From: Oscillatoriales cyanobacterium M59_W2019_021
GTDB lineage: Bacteria > Cyanobacteriota > Cyanobacteriia > Cyanobacteriales > Geitlerinemataceae
NCBI GenBank assembly: GCA_015295945.1
Contig: DVED01000001.1
Span: forward strand, 1-62,422
Length of the DNA stretch: 62,422 bases
Reading direction: 5' to 3'
A program made the position numbers and the translations under genes. The notes beneath the pieces are model-generated. The model did not search any database. It saw nothing but the letters and a program-made list of their open reading frames with translations, and was not told the origin of the DNA. Shown piece after piece: positions 46,500-56,440 of the stretch. Each line of letters opens with the position of its first letter. Position 1 is the first letter of the stretch.

Positions 46500-46880
46500 G
46501 TGGCACGGATTGCAGGAGTAGACCTTCCGCGCGATAAGCGCATCGAAATCGGACTGACCTATATCTACGGCATCGGACTCGTCACCTCGCAAAAAATTTT
46601 AGAGGCAACCGGGATTAATCCAGATACCCGAGTCAAGGATCTTAAAGATAGCGAAGTCGCAGCCTTGCGGGAAGCCGTGGAAACCAACTATCAAGTTGAA
46701 GGCGACTTGAGGCGCTGGGAATCGATGAACATCAAGCGTCTCGTCGATATCGGCTGTTATCGAGGACGCCGCCATCGCATGGGGCTTCCAGTCAGAGGAC
46801 AGCGAACTCGCACCAACGCGCGAACCCGTCGAGGAGTTCGCCGCACGGTTGCCGGGAAGAAAAAGGCGACCAAGAAATAA
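46500..46880 (+). CDS. rpsM: 30S ribosomal protein S13
   Basis: A 126-residue head protein contacting P-site tRNA and L5. [48 protein letters not shown] (residues about 84-111) and the basic tail are diagnostic. It starts at GTG with AGGAAAAAG upstream. It is followed by rpsK after 95 bases. Confidence 0.97.
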   Translation: MARIAGVDLPRDKRIEIGLTYIYGIGLVTSQKILEATGINPDTRVKDLKDSEVAALREAVETNYQVEGDLRRWESMNIKRLVDIGCYRGRRHRMGLPVRGQRTRTNARTRRGVRRTVAGKKKATKK

Positions 46881-46975
46881 CCCGGTCGATTTCTTTCAAA
46901 GAGCGGGTATTCAACGCTCTTTATTCCCCTTAACCACCCCGACGACTCAACCACGAACGCACTCAAAACACGGAT

Positions 46976-47371
46976 ATGGCAAGACAACCCAACAAAAAAT
47001 CGGGCGCGCGCAAGCAAAAGCGAAACGTTCCCAATGGCATTGCTTACATTCAGTCTACCTTCAACAACACGATCGTCACGATTACCGATACCAAAGGCGA
47101 AGTCGTTTCTTGGGCAACCGCAGGTTCTAGCGGGTTCAAAGGCGCGAAAAAAGGAACCCCATACGCCGCTCAAACCGCAGCCGAAAGCGCGGCTCGCAGA
47201 GCCGGAGACCAAGGCATGCGCCAAATCGAAGTGATGGTCAGCGGACCGGGAGCCGGTCGGGAAACAGCCATCCGGGCTTTGCAAGGTGCGGGCTTGGAAA
47301 TCACCCTCATTCGAGACATCACCCCAATTCCCCACAACGGTTGTCGTCCGCCCAAGCGCCGGCGAGTTTAG
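46976..47371 (+). CDS. rpsK: 30S ribosomal protein S11
   Basis: A 131-residue platform protein near the mRNA Shine-Dalgarno duplex. [36 protein letters not shown] and the end [18 protein letters not shown] are diagnostic. The gap to rpoA is about 185 bases. Confidence 0.97.
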   Translation: MARQPNKKSGARKQKRNVPNGIAYIQSTFNNTIVTITDTKGEVVSWATAGSSGFKGAKKGTPYAAQTAAESAARRAGDQGMRQIEVMVSGPGAGRETAIRALQGAGLEITLIRDITPIPHNGCRPPKRRRV

Positions 47372-47555
47372 AAAAACCGGGCAGTGAAGTTCCAGTGCGC
47401 TTGAGGTTGCTCGAATGTTAGAGGTGTCTCGATTCGAGCCGTCGAGCGTCAGACCGCTAGGGTTACCTGGAAATCGTTAGAGCTGAGTTGACGCTCAGCG
47501 ACTCAGACAAGTGAAGCCCGCTCGCTGGGGATATAAGGATAAGGGAGGTCATGCC

Positions 47556-48503
47556 GTGGCGCAATATCAGATTGAGTGTGTAGACAGTAAAAATCCAGAA
47601 AAAAGTCAAGGTCTGTACGGAAAATTTATTATCGAGCCCTTAGACCGAGGTCAGGGGACGACGGTGGGCAATGCTTTGCGGCGCGTGTTGCTTTCTAATT
47701 TAGAAGGCTCGGCGATTACTGCCGTGCGAATTGCCGGAGTGTCCCACGAGTTTGCCACGATTGCTGGCGTGCGGGAGGACGTGCTGGAAATTCTCTTGAA
47801 TATGAAAGAAATTGTCCTCAAAAGCCATACGTCTCAGCCTCAAATCGGTCGCCTGCTCGTTCAAGGACCGGCTACGGTGACTGCCGAAAACTTCGATTTG
47901 CCGTCGGAGGTTGAAGTCACGTCTCCCAGCCAGTATATTGCCACCCTGTCCGAAAAAGCCACATTAGAAATGGAATTTCGGGTGGAAAAAGGAATAGGAT
48001 ATCGGGCTGTCGAGCGCAATCGCGACGAATCGGGGGCGTTGGATTTTCTGCAAATCGATGCCATCTTCATGCCCGTTCGCAAGGTCAACTACAGCGTTGA
48101 AGATGCCCGTATCGGCGGTTCGTTGGAAAAGGATCGCTTGGTGATGGAAATCTGGACGAATGGCAGCTTGACCCCTCAAGAAGCGATCGGCGAAGCGGCT
48201 AATATTTTGGTAGATCTGTTCTCGCCGCTCAAGGATATCAATCTCGAGTCGCTCAAGGATGACTTCACCCCAGATGAAGATCCCACTAGCCAGATTCCGA
48301 TCGAGGAATTAAACCTTTCCGTTCGGGCTTACAATTGTCTGAAGCGGGCGCAAATTAATTCCGTTGCCGACTTGCTCGATTACTCCCAAGAAGACCTGCT
48401 CGAAATTAAGAACTTCGGTCAAAAATCGGCAGAAGAAGTGATCGAAGCCCTGCAAAAACGGTTGGGAATTACCCTGCCGCACGAAAAGTCCGCAAAAACA
48501 TAA
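47556..48503 (+). CDS. rpoA: RNA polymerase alpha subunit
   Basis: A 315-residue subunit that dimerises to nucleate RNA polymerase and contacts UP elements and activators such as NtcA. The N-terminal domain has KFIIEPLDRGQGTTVGNALRR and the C-terminal domain (about 245-310) has the helix-hairpin-helix region LNLSVRAYNCLKRAQINSV. GTG at 47556 is chosen because AGGGAGG is seven bases upstream and the cyanobacterial family begins AQxQIECV; an in-frame ATG at 47511 would add 15 unconserved residues. Confidence 0.96.
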   Translation: MAQYQIECVDSKNPEKSQGLYGKFIIEPLDRGQGTTVGNALRRVLLSNLEGSAITAVRIAGVSHEFATIAGVREDVLEILLNMKEIVLKSHTSQPQIGRLLVQGPATVTAENFDLPSEVEVTSPSQYIATLSEKATLEMEFRVEKGIGYRAVERNRDESGALDFLQIDAIFMPVRKVNYSVEDARIGGSLEKDRLVMEIWTNGSLTPQEAIGEAANILVDLFSPLKDINLESLKDDFTPDEDPTSQIPIEELNLSVRAYNCLKRAQINSVADLLDYSQEDLLEIKNFGQKSAEEVIEALQKRLGITLPHEKSAKT

Positions 48504-48616
48504 AATCGATCGGAATTGGGGATGCAAATCCCCTTTTGTGTCTGGGGCGCTCGATCGTCTCGAACGTCCTGGGAAATCGAACCGTTCACCGAATCATCAC
48601 TACCCATTGAAGTCCT

Positions 48617-48967
48617 ATGCGCCATCGTTGTCGCGTTCCCCAACTTGGAAAACCTGCCGACCAGCGCAAAGCTCTCCTGAGAGCTTTGACTACCGAATTG
48701 CTGCGTCACGGGAGAATTACCACCACCAAAGCCAGAGCGCAAGCCGTTCGCTCCGAAGCCGAGCAAATTATTACCCTGGCTAAGGACGGCTCTCTGGCGG
48801 CTCGTCGCCAAGCTCTTGGCTACCTTTACGATAAAGGGTTAGTCCATTCCCTGTTTGCGGGGGTTAAAGACCGTTACGGCAATCGCAATGGCGGTTATAC
48901 CCGCATTCAGCGCACCGTCCGCCGTCGCGGCGATAACGCGGAAATGGCGATTCTCGAACTCGTATAG
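48617..48967 (+). CDS. rplQ: 50S ribosomal protein L17
   Basis: A 116-residue protein at the tunnel exit. [40 protein letters not shown] and the end [16 protein letters not shown] are diagnostic. truA starts eight bases after it, the usual cyanobacterial arrangement. Confidence 0.97.
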   Translation: MRHRCRVPQLGKPADQRKALLRALTTELLRHGRITTTKARAQAVRSEAEQIITLAKDGSLAARRQALGYLYDKGLVHSLFAGVKDRYGNRNGGYTRIQRTVRRRGDNAEMAILELV

Positions 48968-48975
48968 GTTATACC

Positions 48976-49818
48976 GTGTCCGTTCCCGCTCTCGCCACCG
49001 AAGATCGCCGAGTTGCCACGATCGTTCAGTATCTGGGCACGCATTTTCATGGATGGCAACGGCAACTCGATCGTCGTACCGTTCAAGAAGAGATGGAAAC
49101 CGCCTTGGCGAAAGAAGTGGGTCACCCCGTTAAAGTTTACGGGGCGGGTCGGACGGATGCCGGAGTACACGCTGCCGCCCAAGTGGCGCACTTTAACGTT
49201 CGCAGTCCCATTCCCGCACCCAAGTGGGCAACCGTCCTCAATACCCGACTGCCGGAGGGGATTATCATCCGGGCTTCGGCGGAAGTGAACTTTGACTGGC
49301 ACGCTCGGTTTTCAGCACTGTGGCGGCGATACCGCTACACGATCTATACCGACAAGCGCCCCAACTTGTTCGTCAAGCCCTTCGCTTGGCATTACTACCA
49401 CGCGCCCCTGGACGAATCCCGCATCCAGCAAGCCTTAGATCCCCTGGTCGGTCGCCACCACCTGGCAGCCTTTCACCGGGCGGGATCGCAACGCGCCCAT
49501 TCCTGGGTAGACGTTCAGGTTGCCGAGTGTCGGCGACAGGGAGCGTTTGTCACCGTGGAGGTGCAAGCGAGCGGCTTTCTGTACGGGATGATGCGCCTGT
49601 TGGTGGGTTTGCTCGTACAGGTCGGTCGCGGAGATCGATCGCCGGATGAGTTCCGCGAAATTTGGACCAACGAACGGCGGGAAGTGGTCAAGTACGCCGC
49701 GCCCCCCCACGGGTTGTGCCTGTTGCGGGTCGGCTACGAACGCTGTCCCTTTCCCACCGAAGCCTGGATGGACGCCATGCCCAAGTTCGTCTTCGATCCT
49801 TTGCCCGTCGCCAATTAA
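48976..49818 (+). CDS. truA: tRNA pseudouridine(38-40) synthase
   Basis: A 280-residue enzyme that converts uridines 38-40 of the tRNA anticodon arm to pseudouridine. The catalytic Asp61 is in [11 protein letters not shown]; the active-site Tyr and basic residues follow in the WRRYRYTIY block and in [18 protein letters not shown]. It starts at GTG. Its presence between rplQ and rplM is typical of cyanobacteria. Confidence 0.95.
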   Translation: MSVPALATEDRRVATIVQYLGTHFHGWQRQLDRRTVQEEMETALAKEVGHPVKVYGAGRTDAGVHAAAQVAHFNVRSPIPAPKWATVLNTRLPEGIIIRASAEVNFDWHARFSALWRRYRYTIYTDKRPNLFVKPFAWHYYHAPLDESRIQQALDPLVGRHHLAAFHRAGSQRAHSWVDVQVAECRRQGAFVTVEVQASGFLYGMMRLLVGLLVQVGRGDRSPDEFREIWTNERREVVKYAAPPHGLCLLRVGYERCPFPTEAWMDAMPKFVFDPLPVAN

Positions 49819-49846
49819 CCTTAATATCGATTATTCCATCAGTACC

Positions 49847-50302
49847 ATGACTAAAACTTACCTCCCACCCGTTAACGAGATCGATCGAAAGTGGTACGTC
49901 GTCGATGCCAGCAACCAACGCCTGGGACGACTTGCCGTGCAGATTGCCGAAATCTTGCGTGGGAAAAACAAACCCACCTATACGCCCCACCTGGATACCG
50001 GAGATTTCGTCATCGTTGTCAATGCCGAAAAAATCCAAGTGACGGGCAAGAAAAGCTCGCAAAAACTGTACCGCCGCCACTCCGGTCGTCCGGGGGGGAT
50101 GAAAACCGAAACCTTCGAGAAGTTACAGGCGCGTCTGCCCGAACGGATTATCGAAACTGCCGTTAAAGGGATGCTGCCCAAAAATACTCTGGGTCGGCAA
50201 CTGTTCACCAAGCTGAAAGTCTACGCCGGACCCAACCACCCCCACGACGCCCAACAGCCCGAAGTTTTGAACGTTAACACCATTCCTGGAGACAAAGCCT
50301 AA
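49847..50302 (+). CDS. rplM: 50S ribosomal protein L13
   Basis: A 151-residue early assembly protein. [39 protein letters not shown] and [20 protein letters not shown] are diagnostic. The ATG at 49847 gives family length; frame upstream belongs to truA in another frame. Its stop TAA shares its last base with the rpsI ATG. Confidence 0.97.
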   Translation: MTKTYLPPVNEIDRKWYVVDASNQRLGRLAVQIAEILRGKNKPTYTPHLDTGDFVIVVNAEKIQVTGKKSSQKLYRRHSGRPGGMKTETFEKLQARLPERIIETAVKGMLPKNTLGRQLFTKLKVYAGPNHPHDAQQPEVLNVNTIPGDKA

Positions 50303-50712
50303 TGCAAGCTAATTCGTCGAATTCTGTCACCTACTGGGGAACCGGACGCCGCAAAGAAGCCATTGCTCGAGTGCGATTGGTTCCCGGCACGGGTAAGTTA
50401 GTCGTGAACGGCAAAGAAGGAGAGTTGTACTTACAGTTCAACCCTGGATACTTGTCCGTTGCCAAAGCGCCTTTAGAAACTCTGGGATTGGAAGCCGAGT
50501 ACGATATCCTCGTCAACGTTCGCGGCGGTGGATTGACCGGACAAGCCGATGCCATTCGCTTGGGGGTCGCGCGCGCCCTGTGCGAACTCGATCCCGACAA
50601 CCGCCAGCCTTTGAAAGTGGAAGGGTATTTAACCCGCGATCCTCGCGCTAAGGAACGGAAGAAATACGGTTTGCGGAAAGCTCGCAAGGCGCCGCAATAC
50701 TCCAAGCGCTAA
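50302..50712 (+). CDS. rpsI: 30S ribosomal protein S9
   Basis: A 136-residue protein whose C-terminal tail touches P-site t[22 protein letters not shown] and the end [20 protein letters not shown], then YSKR, are diagnostic; the terminal Lys-Arg is the tRNA-contacting end. One-base overlap with rplM implies coupling. Confidence 0.97.
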   Translation: MQANSSNSVTYWGTGRRKEAIARVRLVPGTGKLVVNGKEGELYLQFNPGYLSVAKAPLETLGLEAEYDILVNVRGGGLTGQADAIRLGVARALCELDPDNRQPLKVEGYLTRDPRAKERKKYGLRKARKAPQYSKR

Positions 50713-50807
50713 TTGGAATGTTTCCCTGAGCTTTTCGCGGGACTGTTTGAAAGCTGGGAAAGCGTTAAAATACTTGTAGAATATCCTTATTTTGGAGAGC
50801 TAAATCG

Positions 50808-51047
50808 ATGCCTAAACCCGATATTCATCCCGAGTGGTATCCCGAAGCTAAAGTCTATTGCAACGGCGAAGTGGTCATGACCGTCGGCTCCACCAAACCC
50901 GAACTTCACGTCGATGTTTGGTCGGGCAACCATCCGTTTTATACCGGAAACCAAAAGATTATCGACACCGAAGGTCGGGTCGAGCGCTTTATGCGGAAAT
51001 ACGGAATGCTCGATACCCAAGGCAAAGCATCCGAGTCTAAAAAATAG
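50808..51047 (+). CDS. rpmE: 50S ribosomal protein L31
   Basis: A 79-residue bridge protein between the 50S central protuberance and the 30S head. PDIHPEWYPEAKVYCNGEVV and the HPFYTGNQKIIDTEGRVERF block identify it. It keeps a Cys at position 16 but lacks the full four-Cys set, so it is closer to the zinc-independent form. TTGGAGAG precedes the ATG. Confidence 0.95.
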   Translation: MPKPDIHPEWYPEAKVYCNGEVVMTVGSTKPELHVDVWSGNHPFYTGNQKIIDTEGRVERFMRKYGMLDTQGKASESKK

Positions 51048-51249
51048 TCGGGTTGTTTCGGTTGGCGTTTAGAGGTCGGACGAGTTAGGAACTGCTTCTG
51101 AAGTTCGATCGACGTTCGATCGCCCAATCGCTTTAACCGATGGCGCAGTTCAGACCGCCAAAGACGAGAAATAACGAACGATCGACAGCGCGTCTGAAAC
51201 TCTAAAACCATCCGATTGCCCGATTTATTTAGACTGAGAGAATTGTGTC

Positions 51250-52359
51250 ATGGCTGAAACGTACCTGTTAGATAAACTCAAATCCGTCGAGCAAACCTTT
51301 AACGAGCTAACTCGCCGACTCGCCGATCCCGATATCGCTCGCGACCCGCAAGAGTTTCAACGGGTCGCCAAGTCTCGAGCTTCTTTAGAAGAAGTGGTGA
51401 CGACTTACAACGAGTGGAAAGCGGCGGGAGAGGAGTTGGCAGGCGCCCAACAGGTACTCAAAGAAGCCAGCAACGATCCGGAAATGCAAGAGATGGCGGC
51501 GCTGGAAGTCGAGGAACTCAAAGAGAAACTCGCCAGTTTGGAAGAGCGCTTAAAGATTTTGCTGCTGCCTCGCGACCCCAATGATGATAAGAATATTATG
51601 TTGGAAATTCGCGCCGGGACGGGAGGCGACGAAGCCAGTATCTGGGCGGGAGATTTGGTGCGAATGTACTCTCGCTATGCCGAGAGTCAGAATTGGAAAG
51701 TCAAGCTCGTCAGCGAGTCTCTAGCAGATATGGGGGGATTTAAAGAGGCAATCCTGGAAATTCAGGGGGATTGCGTTTACAGCAAGCTCAAATTTGAAGC
51801 CGGAGTGCATCGGGTGCAGCGCGTTCCCGTCACCGAAGCGGGGGGACGGGTGCATACTTCGACGGCAACCGTGGCAGTGATGCCGGAAGTGGACGAAGTG
51901 GAAGTACAAATCGACCCGAAAGATTTGGATATTTCGACAGCGCGTTCTGGCGGTTCGGGGGGGCAAAATGTCAACAAGGTGGAAACGGCGGTAGACTTGT
52001 TCCACAAACCGACGGGAATTCGGATTTTCTGTACGGAAGAGCGATCTCAACTGCAAAATCGAGAGCGCGCGATGCAAATTTTGCGGGCGAAACTGTACGA
52101 AATGAAGTTACAGGAACAGCAGGCGGAAGTCACTTCCCTGCGGCGCTCTCAGGTGGGGACAGGTTCGCGATCGGAAAAAATCCGCACCTACAACTATAAA
52201 GATAGTCGCGCCACCGACCACCGTCTCGGACAAAATTTTAATCTGGGAACCGTCCTGGAAGGGGATTTAGAACCCGTCCTGCAAGCGTGCATCTCGCAAT
52301 CGCAGCAACAACAATTAGCCGAACTGGCAGCGTCTTCATCGATGCCAACTTCGGTTTAA
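51250..52359 (+). CDS. prfA: Peptide chain release factor 1
   Basis: A 369-residue factor that ends translation at UAA and UAG. The N-terminal helical domain spans about 1-110; the GGQ catalytic motif is at residues 237-239 in [16 protein letters not shown]. Codon recognition lies in domain 2, around the HRVQRVP block. The end of the ribosomal cluster is marked by the inverted repeat that follows. Confidence 0.97.
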   Translation: MAETYLLDKLKSVEQTFNELTRRLADPDIARDPQEFQRVAKSRASLEEVVTTYNEWKAAGEELAGAQQVLKEASNDPEMQEMAALEVEELKEKLASLEERLKILLLPRDPNDDKNIMLEIRAGTGGDEASIWAGDLVRMYSRYAESQNWKVKLVSESLADMGGFKEAILEIQGDCVYSKLKFEAGVHRVQRVPVTEAGGRVHTSTATVAVMPEVDEVEVQIDPKDLDISTARSGGSGGQNVNKVETAVDLFHKPTGIRIFCTEERSQLQNRERAMQILRAKLYEMKLQEQQAEVTSLRRSQVGTGSRSEKIRTYNYKDSRATDHRLGQNFNLGTVLEGDLEPVLQACISQSQQQQLAELAASSSMPTSV

Positions 52360-52722
52360 GGGTTTGTAGAAGCGAAGCATTGGGCGCTCGATTTTGCGCT
52401 TTTACCGATAAGTTATTGCCCCAATGCTTCGCCTCCCGGAGTTACGGATTCAAGAACAGTCCGCTCCCGTACTGACGTCAGAAAACGCTCGAATCTAGAT
52501 GTGTTGAACGTCAGCTTTGCCGTAAATGCCATGAATAAGCTGCTGAAAATACTTTTTTATCAAAGTCAATCGAGAAACATAATAATAGAATGCTTGGGTT
52601 GAAAATTTTATCTAAATGATTTTCGAGAATTTTCACATCATCTATTTTAATTACCTCAATCTTCATCACTTTTCACAAGATTAGTAAAATTAACTATTTA
52701 TTTTTTTTAGTTTAAATTAAAA
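52360..52722. other. AT-rich intergenic region after prfA
   Basis: Starts with a large inverted repeat (52372-52432), then passes abruptly from GC-rich to AT-rich DNA near 52500. The AT-rich part contains TTTTTTTTAGTTTAAATTAAAA just before the DUF427 stop codon region. No gene is seen. Confidence 0.5.
52372..52432. repeat. 13-bp inverted repeat downstream of prfA
   Basis: GCGAAGCATTGGG (52372-52384) and CCCAATGCTTCGC (52420-52432) are perfect complements separated by 35 bases, which can fold further. It may end the prfA transcript without a T-run, or be a small palindromic mobile repeat. Confidence 0.6.
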
Positions 52723-53217
52723 TTACCAACCCATCGTTCCTGGTTCACCTTTAAATGGACCGACAATATCAGCAGTAATCCATCCGCCATAGAAATCCCC
52801 TGGTTGCGGTGTTACTAATTCATCATTAACGTAGCAAGCATCCATTAAAGCCGCTATAAAACCATAGTATTCTCCAATTTCCACAAAATCTGGTGTAGGG
52901 TTAAAATATTTCCAAGCCGCATTATTTATATATTGATTACCAATCTTGAGATTGTAATATTGATATCGACCTTTCCATTCACACAAACCTCTTCTCGATG
53001 ATTCGATTAAATATTCTAATTTAACGTCTTCCGGAGGAAAGTAATAAGTGGGAGGATGACTAGTTTCTAATACTCTTTTTCCTCTGTTGGTTTCTGCCAA
53101 AACAACGCCATTACAAATCACTTTTAAATGCTTATTTGTATCTTGTAAAACAGCAGGACGTGGGTAATCCCACACAGATTCTTGACCGAGTTTGGGTGGT
53201 ATTGGATTGGGTCTCAT
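52723..53217 (-). CDS. DUF427 (NTP_transf_9) domain protein
   Basis: A 164-residue protein with the DUF427 fold, a small beta-rich domain of unknown activity. Landmarks: KHLKVICNGVVLAETNRG, THPPTYYFPPEDVK (SHPPTYYFPPED here), CEWKGRYQYYNLK and NAAWKYFNPTPDF. It lies about 190 bases downstream of the ovoA-type gene on the same strand. The shared AT-rich composition suggests both arrived together. Function is unknown. Confidence 0.87.
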   Translation of the reverse strand: MRPNPIPPKLGQESVWDYPRPAVLQDTNKHLKVICNGVVLAETNRGKRVLETSHPPTYYFPPEDVKLEYLIESSRRGLCEWKGRYQYYNLKIGNQYINNAAWKYFNPTPDFVEIGEYYGFIAALMDACYVNDELVTPQPGDFYGGWITADIVGPFKGEPGTMGW

Positions 53218-53407
53218 GTTTGTTTTCTGATTTAATAGTTTTGGGTTGTAGGGAAATTAGCAAAACGTAGACACCAAAGCGTATATGACAAAGTGTACGA
53301 AGGGGAATCGCCCTATTCAGTGACTTCCTGGATTAACTAGCAGCAGCCATCTTAGTCAACCCCCCATGATAGTGTTTGCAGATTAAAACCCTCCATCATC
53401 CGCCTGT

Positions 53408-54745
53408 TTAATGCTTTATATCTCGAGCAATGCGAAACCCAGCATGCTGATAAAAATGGGGACGGAACCAATTGCGGTAATATTTTAAAGCTTCCGTGCC
53501 ATTGGTTATCCAACATCCCCCTAACATCATGTGATGTTTGGTATCGAAAAAGATTGCTGAGTTATCTTCATAAAGACAATGAGGCTGATATCCTGATAAA
53601 GGGTTTAAGTTATCGCTCAACCATTCCCAAACATTACCTCGTAAATCGTACAATCCAGACTCGCTTTTTTCCGTTTCTAGCATGCCCACAGGACTCGGCG
53701 AGCCAAATTTAAAATTGAGATTGTAATCGTCTATATCTTTGACTAAGCCATTTCCATAAGTAGCAACATTGTACTCAGCTTCACTCATTAACCGAGTTCC
53801 CTGACCCTGAGAACGACTGTAAGCCATCGCCTCATAATGATTCACCTCCACGGGCCAATCTAAAGGTAAATCTATTTCATCAAACATTGCCCGATATTGA
53901 TACCGATCATTTGCTGGTATCCAAAATTTGGGATGTTGGATTTTATTTTGAGTTTTCCAAAGCCATGATTCAGCATCCCAATACTCTGGGTTTTCGTAGC
54001 CACCATCTTTGACAAAATTGAGAAACTCACCATTGGTAATCAGGTATTTACTGGCGAGAAACGCTGAAACTTCAACAGTCCGCGATCCGTAATCGATATC
54101 CCAACCATAGGTTGGATCGTCATAGGCTTTGCCGAGTTGGGCGACACCTCCAGAAACTTCCACCATTTCATTTTCAGAAGTGTAACCATTCAAAGGAGCA
54201 TATTCCCAAGTGGGTGGACGCTTGACTCTCTCAATGGGTAATTGGCGAAATAACATGGAAGAAGTTTCAATGTGAATTCGCTGGTGTTCGATTCCCATGA
54301 TTAATGCCCACAGCGGAGAATCGGGTAGAATCGGTAAAGAAATGGGTGTGTTTTGGATGATATCAGAAATTACTGAATAAGCTCGTTCTCGATACGCCCA
54401 AGTTTGTGCAACCTGGGGCCATTCTAGATGGGAAATAGCTCGATCCAGTTCCTCTGGAACCTCCGGATCTACCCCAATCTCAAAGAGGACTTCATAGTCC
54501 GGATTCAGGCGGTGTTCTAATAATTCAACCCGGATTAATTTGTTAATATAGAAAACGGCAGAATGTCCTAGATAAAAAATCAAAGGATTTCTCAAAGGGT
54601 CGGGGTTGAGATTGAATGTATCTTCTCCCACGAGACTTTGCAACAACAAATCTTCTAGTTTCCAAGCATTCTCAAAGTAATCCAGGAGCGTTGGGCGATC
54701 GCAAGTATCGAGTTGGGGAGGATGAATCGATCGAATCTTTGTCAT
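53408..54745 (-). CDS. ovoA: 5-histidylcysteine sulfoxide synthase-type protein (OvoA N-terminal type)
   Basis: A 445-residue iron enzyme resembling the sulfoxide-synthase part of ovothiol synthase OvoA, which joins cysteine to histidine with oxygen. The DinB-like N-terminal domain gives the three-His iron site: His61 in LGHSAVFY, and His154 and His158 in EHQRIHIET. The C-terminal half is the formylglycine-generating-enzyme-like domain (GNVWEWLSDN, GGCWITNG, YQHAGFRIAR). The C-terminal methyltransferase of the full OvoA (about 700 residues) is absent, so the N-methyl step needs another enzyme or is missing. EgtB-type ergothioneine synthesis is a less likely alternative. Confidence 0.85.
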   Translation of the reverse strand: MTKIRSIHPPQLDTCDRPTLLDYFENAWKLEDLLLQSLVGEDTFNLNPDPLRNPLIFYLGHSAVFYINKLIRVELLEHRLNPDYEVLFEIGVDPEVPEELDRAISHLEWPQVAQTWAYRERAYSVISDIIQNTPISLPILPDSPLWALIMGIEHQRIHIETSSMLFRQLPIERVKRPPTWEYAPLNGYTSENEMVEVSGGVAQLGKAYDDPTYGWDIDYGSRTVEVSAFLASKYLITNGEFLNFVKDGGYENPEYWDAESWLWKTQNKIQHPKFWIPANDRYQYRAMFDEIDLPLDWPVEVNHYEAMAYSRSQGQGTRLMSEAEYNVATYGNGLVKDIDDYNLNFKFGSPSPVGMLETEKSESGLYDLRGNVWEWLSDNLNPLSGYQPHCLYEDNSAIFFDTKHHMMLGGCWITNGTEALKYYRNWFRPHFYQHAGFRIARDIKH

Positions 54746-55030
54746 GACAAGCTCGTTTTAACTTTAACTAAACAATTGATTATGGCTCGATCCGAGTTTT
54801 TAATTGTAGTCAAAAAAAACGCCTGGAAAGGCTGGGCAAACACTCAACGAGTGTGGAAGCCTGACAGAGGAAATGAGGTCGGTAGAGTTCTGGCATTCAC
54901 GCTGTTGTTGTCCAAACCTCCCACAGTTTCTGGATTTGACGGTGAATTCTCTCTTCAACCTCCCAATTCAAAATCCAAAACGGGTAAAACTCATGTTCTG
55001 AGGAAGGTTTGGGTGATTTCTCCAAGAGGT

Positions 55031-55564
55031 CTAGTCAAAATAAAATAAAGTCACAATTCGGCGCTGCTCTTCGGCATCCCGGCAGGTTTGCAGCAGCGTA
55101 TGGCTATCGTGAAATGCAAAGCAGATTAACTGCTGGCATCGAGAAATAATTTCGAGATTGCACAGGGCGCTTGCCTCTCCCAGCGAGAGATTGTCGTTGC
55201 CGGGGTTTTCCACCAAGTGCATCACCTTGGAGAGAACCGATCGCGATTCTTGAGGCTGGCGCTTGAGACTTTGAGGCAGAATCACCGTTAGTTGGTTGGC
55301 ATCGGCTCGCATCGCGCCTCGGATGGCGGCTAAATTCGTTCCGGTTGCGCCTGAAGTAATTAAGCGATTGCCTCCGAGGACGAGTGCGTAGCTCATCATC
55401 TCAATGAGGTGTTGATGGGTAATCGGAACGTGGCGAGATCCTAGTAGAGCAATTCGCTTCGAGCCAGATTGCTGGATCGTTGCCAGTTCTTGCAGAAAAA
55501 CATCAACTTTATCGAAGGTCTCTGTGGATTGACTCAAAGACTGAATGGGAGGGAATAAGGACAA
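55031..55564 (-). CDS. SLOG/DprA-like protein (DNA recombination-mediator A family of cyanobacteria)
   Basis: About 177 residues. It resembles the short cyanobacterial proteins annotated as DNA recombination-mediator protein A: a Rossmann-like SLOG domain with SKRIALLGSRHVPITHQHLIEMM, LVLGGNRLITSGATGTN, and the end AFHDSHTLLQTC. Such domains bind nucleotides; the DprA role itself is not shown. No ATG fits, because the frame is open upstream into ilvN territory. TTG at 55564 is taken as start; another TTG near 55540 is possible. Confidence 0.8.
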   Translation of the reverse strand: MSLFPPIQSLSQSTETFDKVDVFLQELATIQQSGSKRIALLGSRHVPITHQHLIEMMSYALVLGGNRLITSGATGTNLAAIRGAMRADANQLTVILPQSLKRQPQESRSVLSKVMHLVENPGNDNLSLGEASALCNLEIISRCQQLICFAFHDSHTLLQTCRDAEEQRRIVTLFYFD

Positions 55565-55734
55565 CCTTGTTATTTTAGCAAAACTCTCGATCGATTCCCT
55601 ATTTTGCTGAAGAAAAGTAGGGGTTTGGTCGTACCAAACCCCCAGTGCGGAGATCGATGACTGTCTATTCCCCCACAAGTAACGGTTCGCGGCGATCGAG
55701 GAATGACGGGTTTTTCCGCTAGCGGGCGGATCGC

Positions 55735-56253
55735 TCAAGCTTTGGCTTCCACCACTTTCAAATACTCGGTATTGACGCCGGACTCGCGGGTCAGGGCAAT
55801 TTTTCCCGTCCGCGCCACCTCGCGCAAGCCAAATTTCTGTAAGACTTGCATGATGGCGACCATTTTGCCGGGATCGCCCACAACTTCGACAATGACGGAA
55901 TTTTCGGCGACATCGACAATTCGCGCGCGGAAGATCTGGGCGATTTCCAAGATTTCCGATCGCGTGGTGCTGGTGGCATTCACCTTCAGCAGCATTAACT
56001 CGCGCTCGACGCAAGGAACTTCCGTAATATCCTGCACCTTCAGCACGTTAATCAGTTTGTACAGTTGCTTGGTCAACTGTTCGATCACCTGGTCGTTGCC
56101 GGGAACCACCATCGTAATCCGGGAGACGCCACCTTGTTCGGCAGCCCCCACTGCCAGACTTTCGATGTTAAATCCCCGACGCGCAAATAAACCCGCAATG
56201 CGAGAGAGGACGCCAGCCTCATCTTCAACTAAAACAGAAAGCGTATGTCTCAC
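55735..56253 (-). CDS. ilvN: Acetolactate synthase small (regulatory) subunit
   Basis: A 172-residue regulatory subunit that gives valine feedback inhibition to the first enzyme of branched-chain amino acid synthesis. The ACT domain ([34 protein letters not shown]) is followed by the C-terminal ALS small-subunit domain ([20 protein letters not shown]). The catalytic subunit ilvB is not adjacent, common in cyanobacteria. Confidence 0.95.
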   Translation of the reverse strand: MRHTLSVLVEDEAGVLSRIAGLFARRGFNIESLAVGAAEQGGVSRITMVVPGNDQVIEQLTKQLYKLINVLKVQDITEVPCVERELMLLKVNATSTTRSEILEIAQIFRARIVDVAENSVIVEVVGDPGKMVAIMQVLQKFGLREVARTGKIALTRESGVNTEYLKVVEAKA

Positions 56254-56297
56254 GATCGTTCAGGAAAATCTCTATAGTAGTGTGAGTTCAATTTTAA

Positions 56298-56440
56298 TTG
56301 TCATTGGTCATCAGTCAGCGGTCATTTGGATTTTGGATTTTGGGGTTTGGGGTTTGGGGTTTGTTGCCTTCACGGTCTCCGTGTCTCCGTGTCTCCGGAT
56401 CTCCCTTCCCCTGCTCCCCCTGCCTTCTCTTACTCCTGAC
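56298..56440. repeat. Compound low-complexity repeat between ilvN and the antiporter
   Basis: GTCATTGGTCAT units, TTTTGGGGTTTGGGGTTTGG units, CTCCGTGTCTCCGTGTCTCC units and CTTCCCCTGCTCCCCCTGCC units follow each other. This is the most complete mosaic in the window. Confidence 0.65.

Noticed and set aside
54782-55048. 88-codon plus-strand frame between the ovoA-type gene and the SLOG/DprA-like gene
   Set aside because: No Shine-Dalgarno, and its end overlaps the conserved C-terminus of the opposite gene. The basic, repeat-free composition is plausible but not enough to call it.
55585-56014. Upstream extension of the SLOG/DprA-like frame to an ATG at 56014
   Set aside because: The extension runs through ilvN in another frame and encodes arginine-rich shadow sequence.
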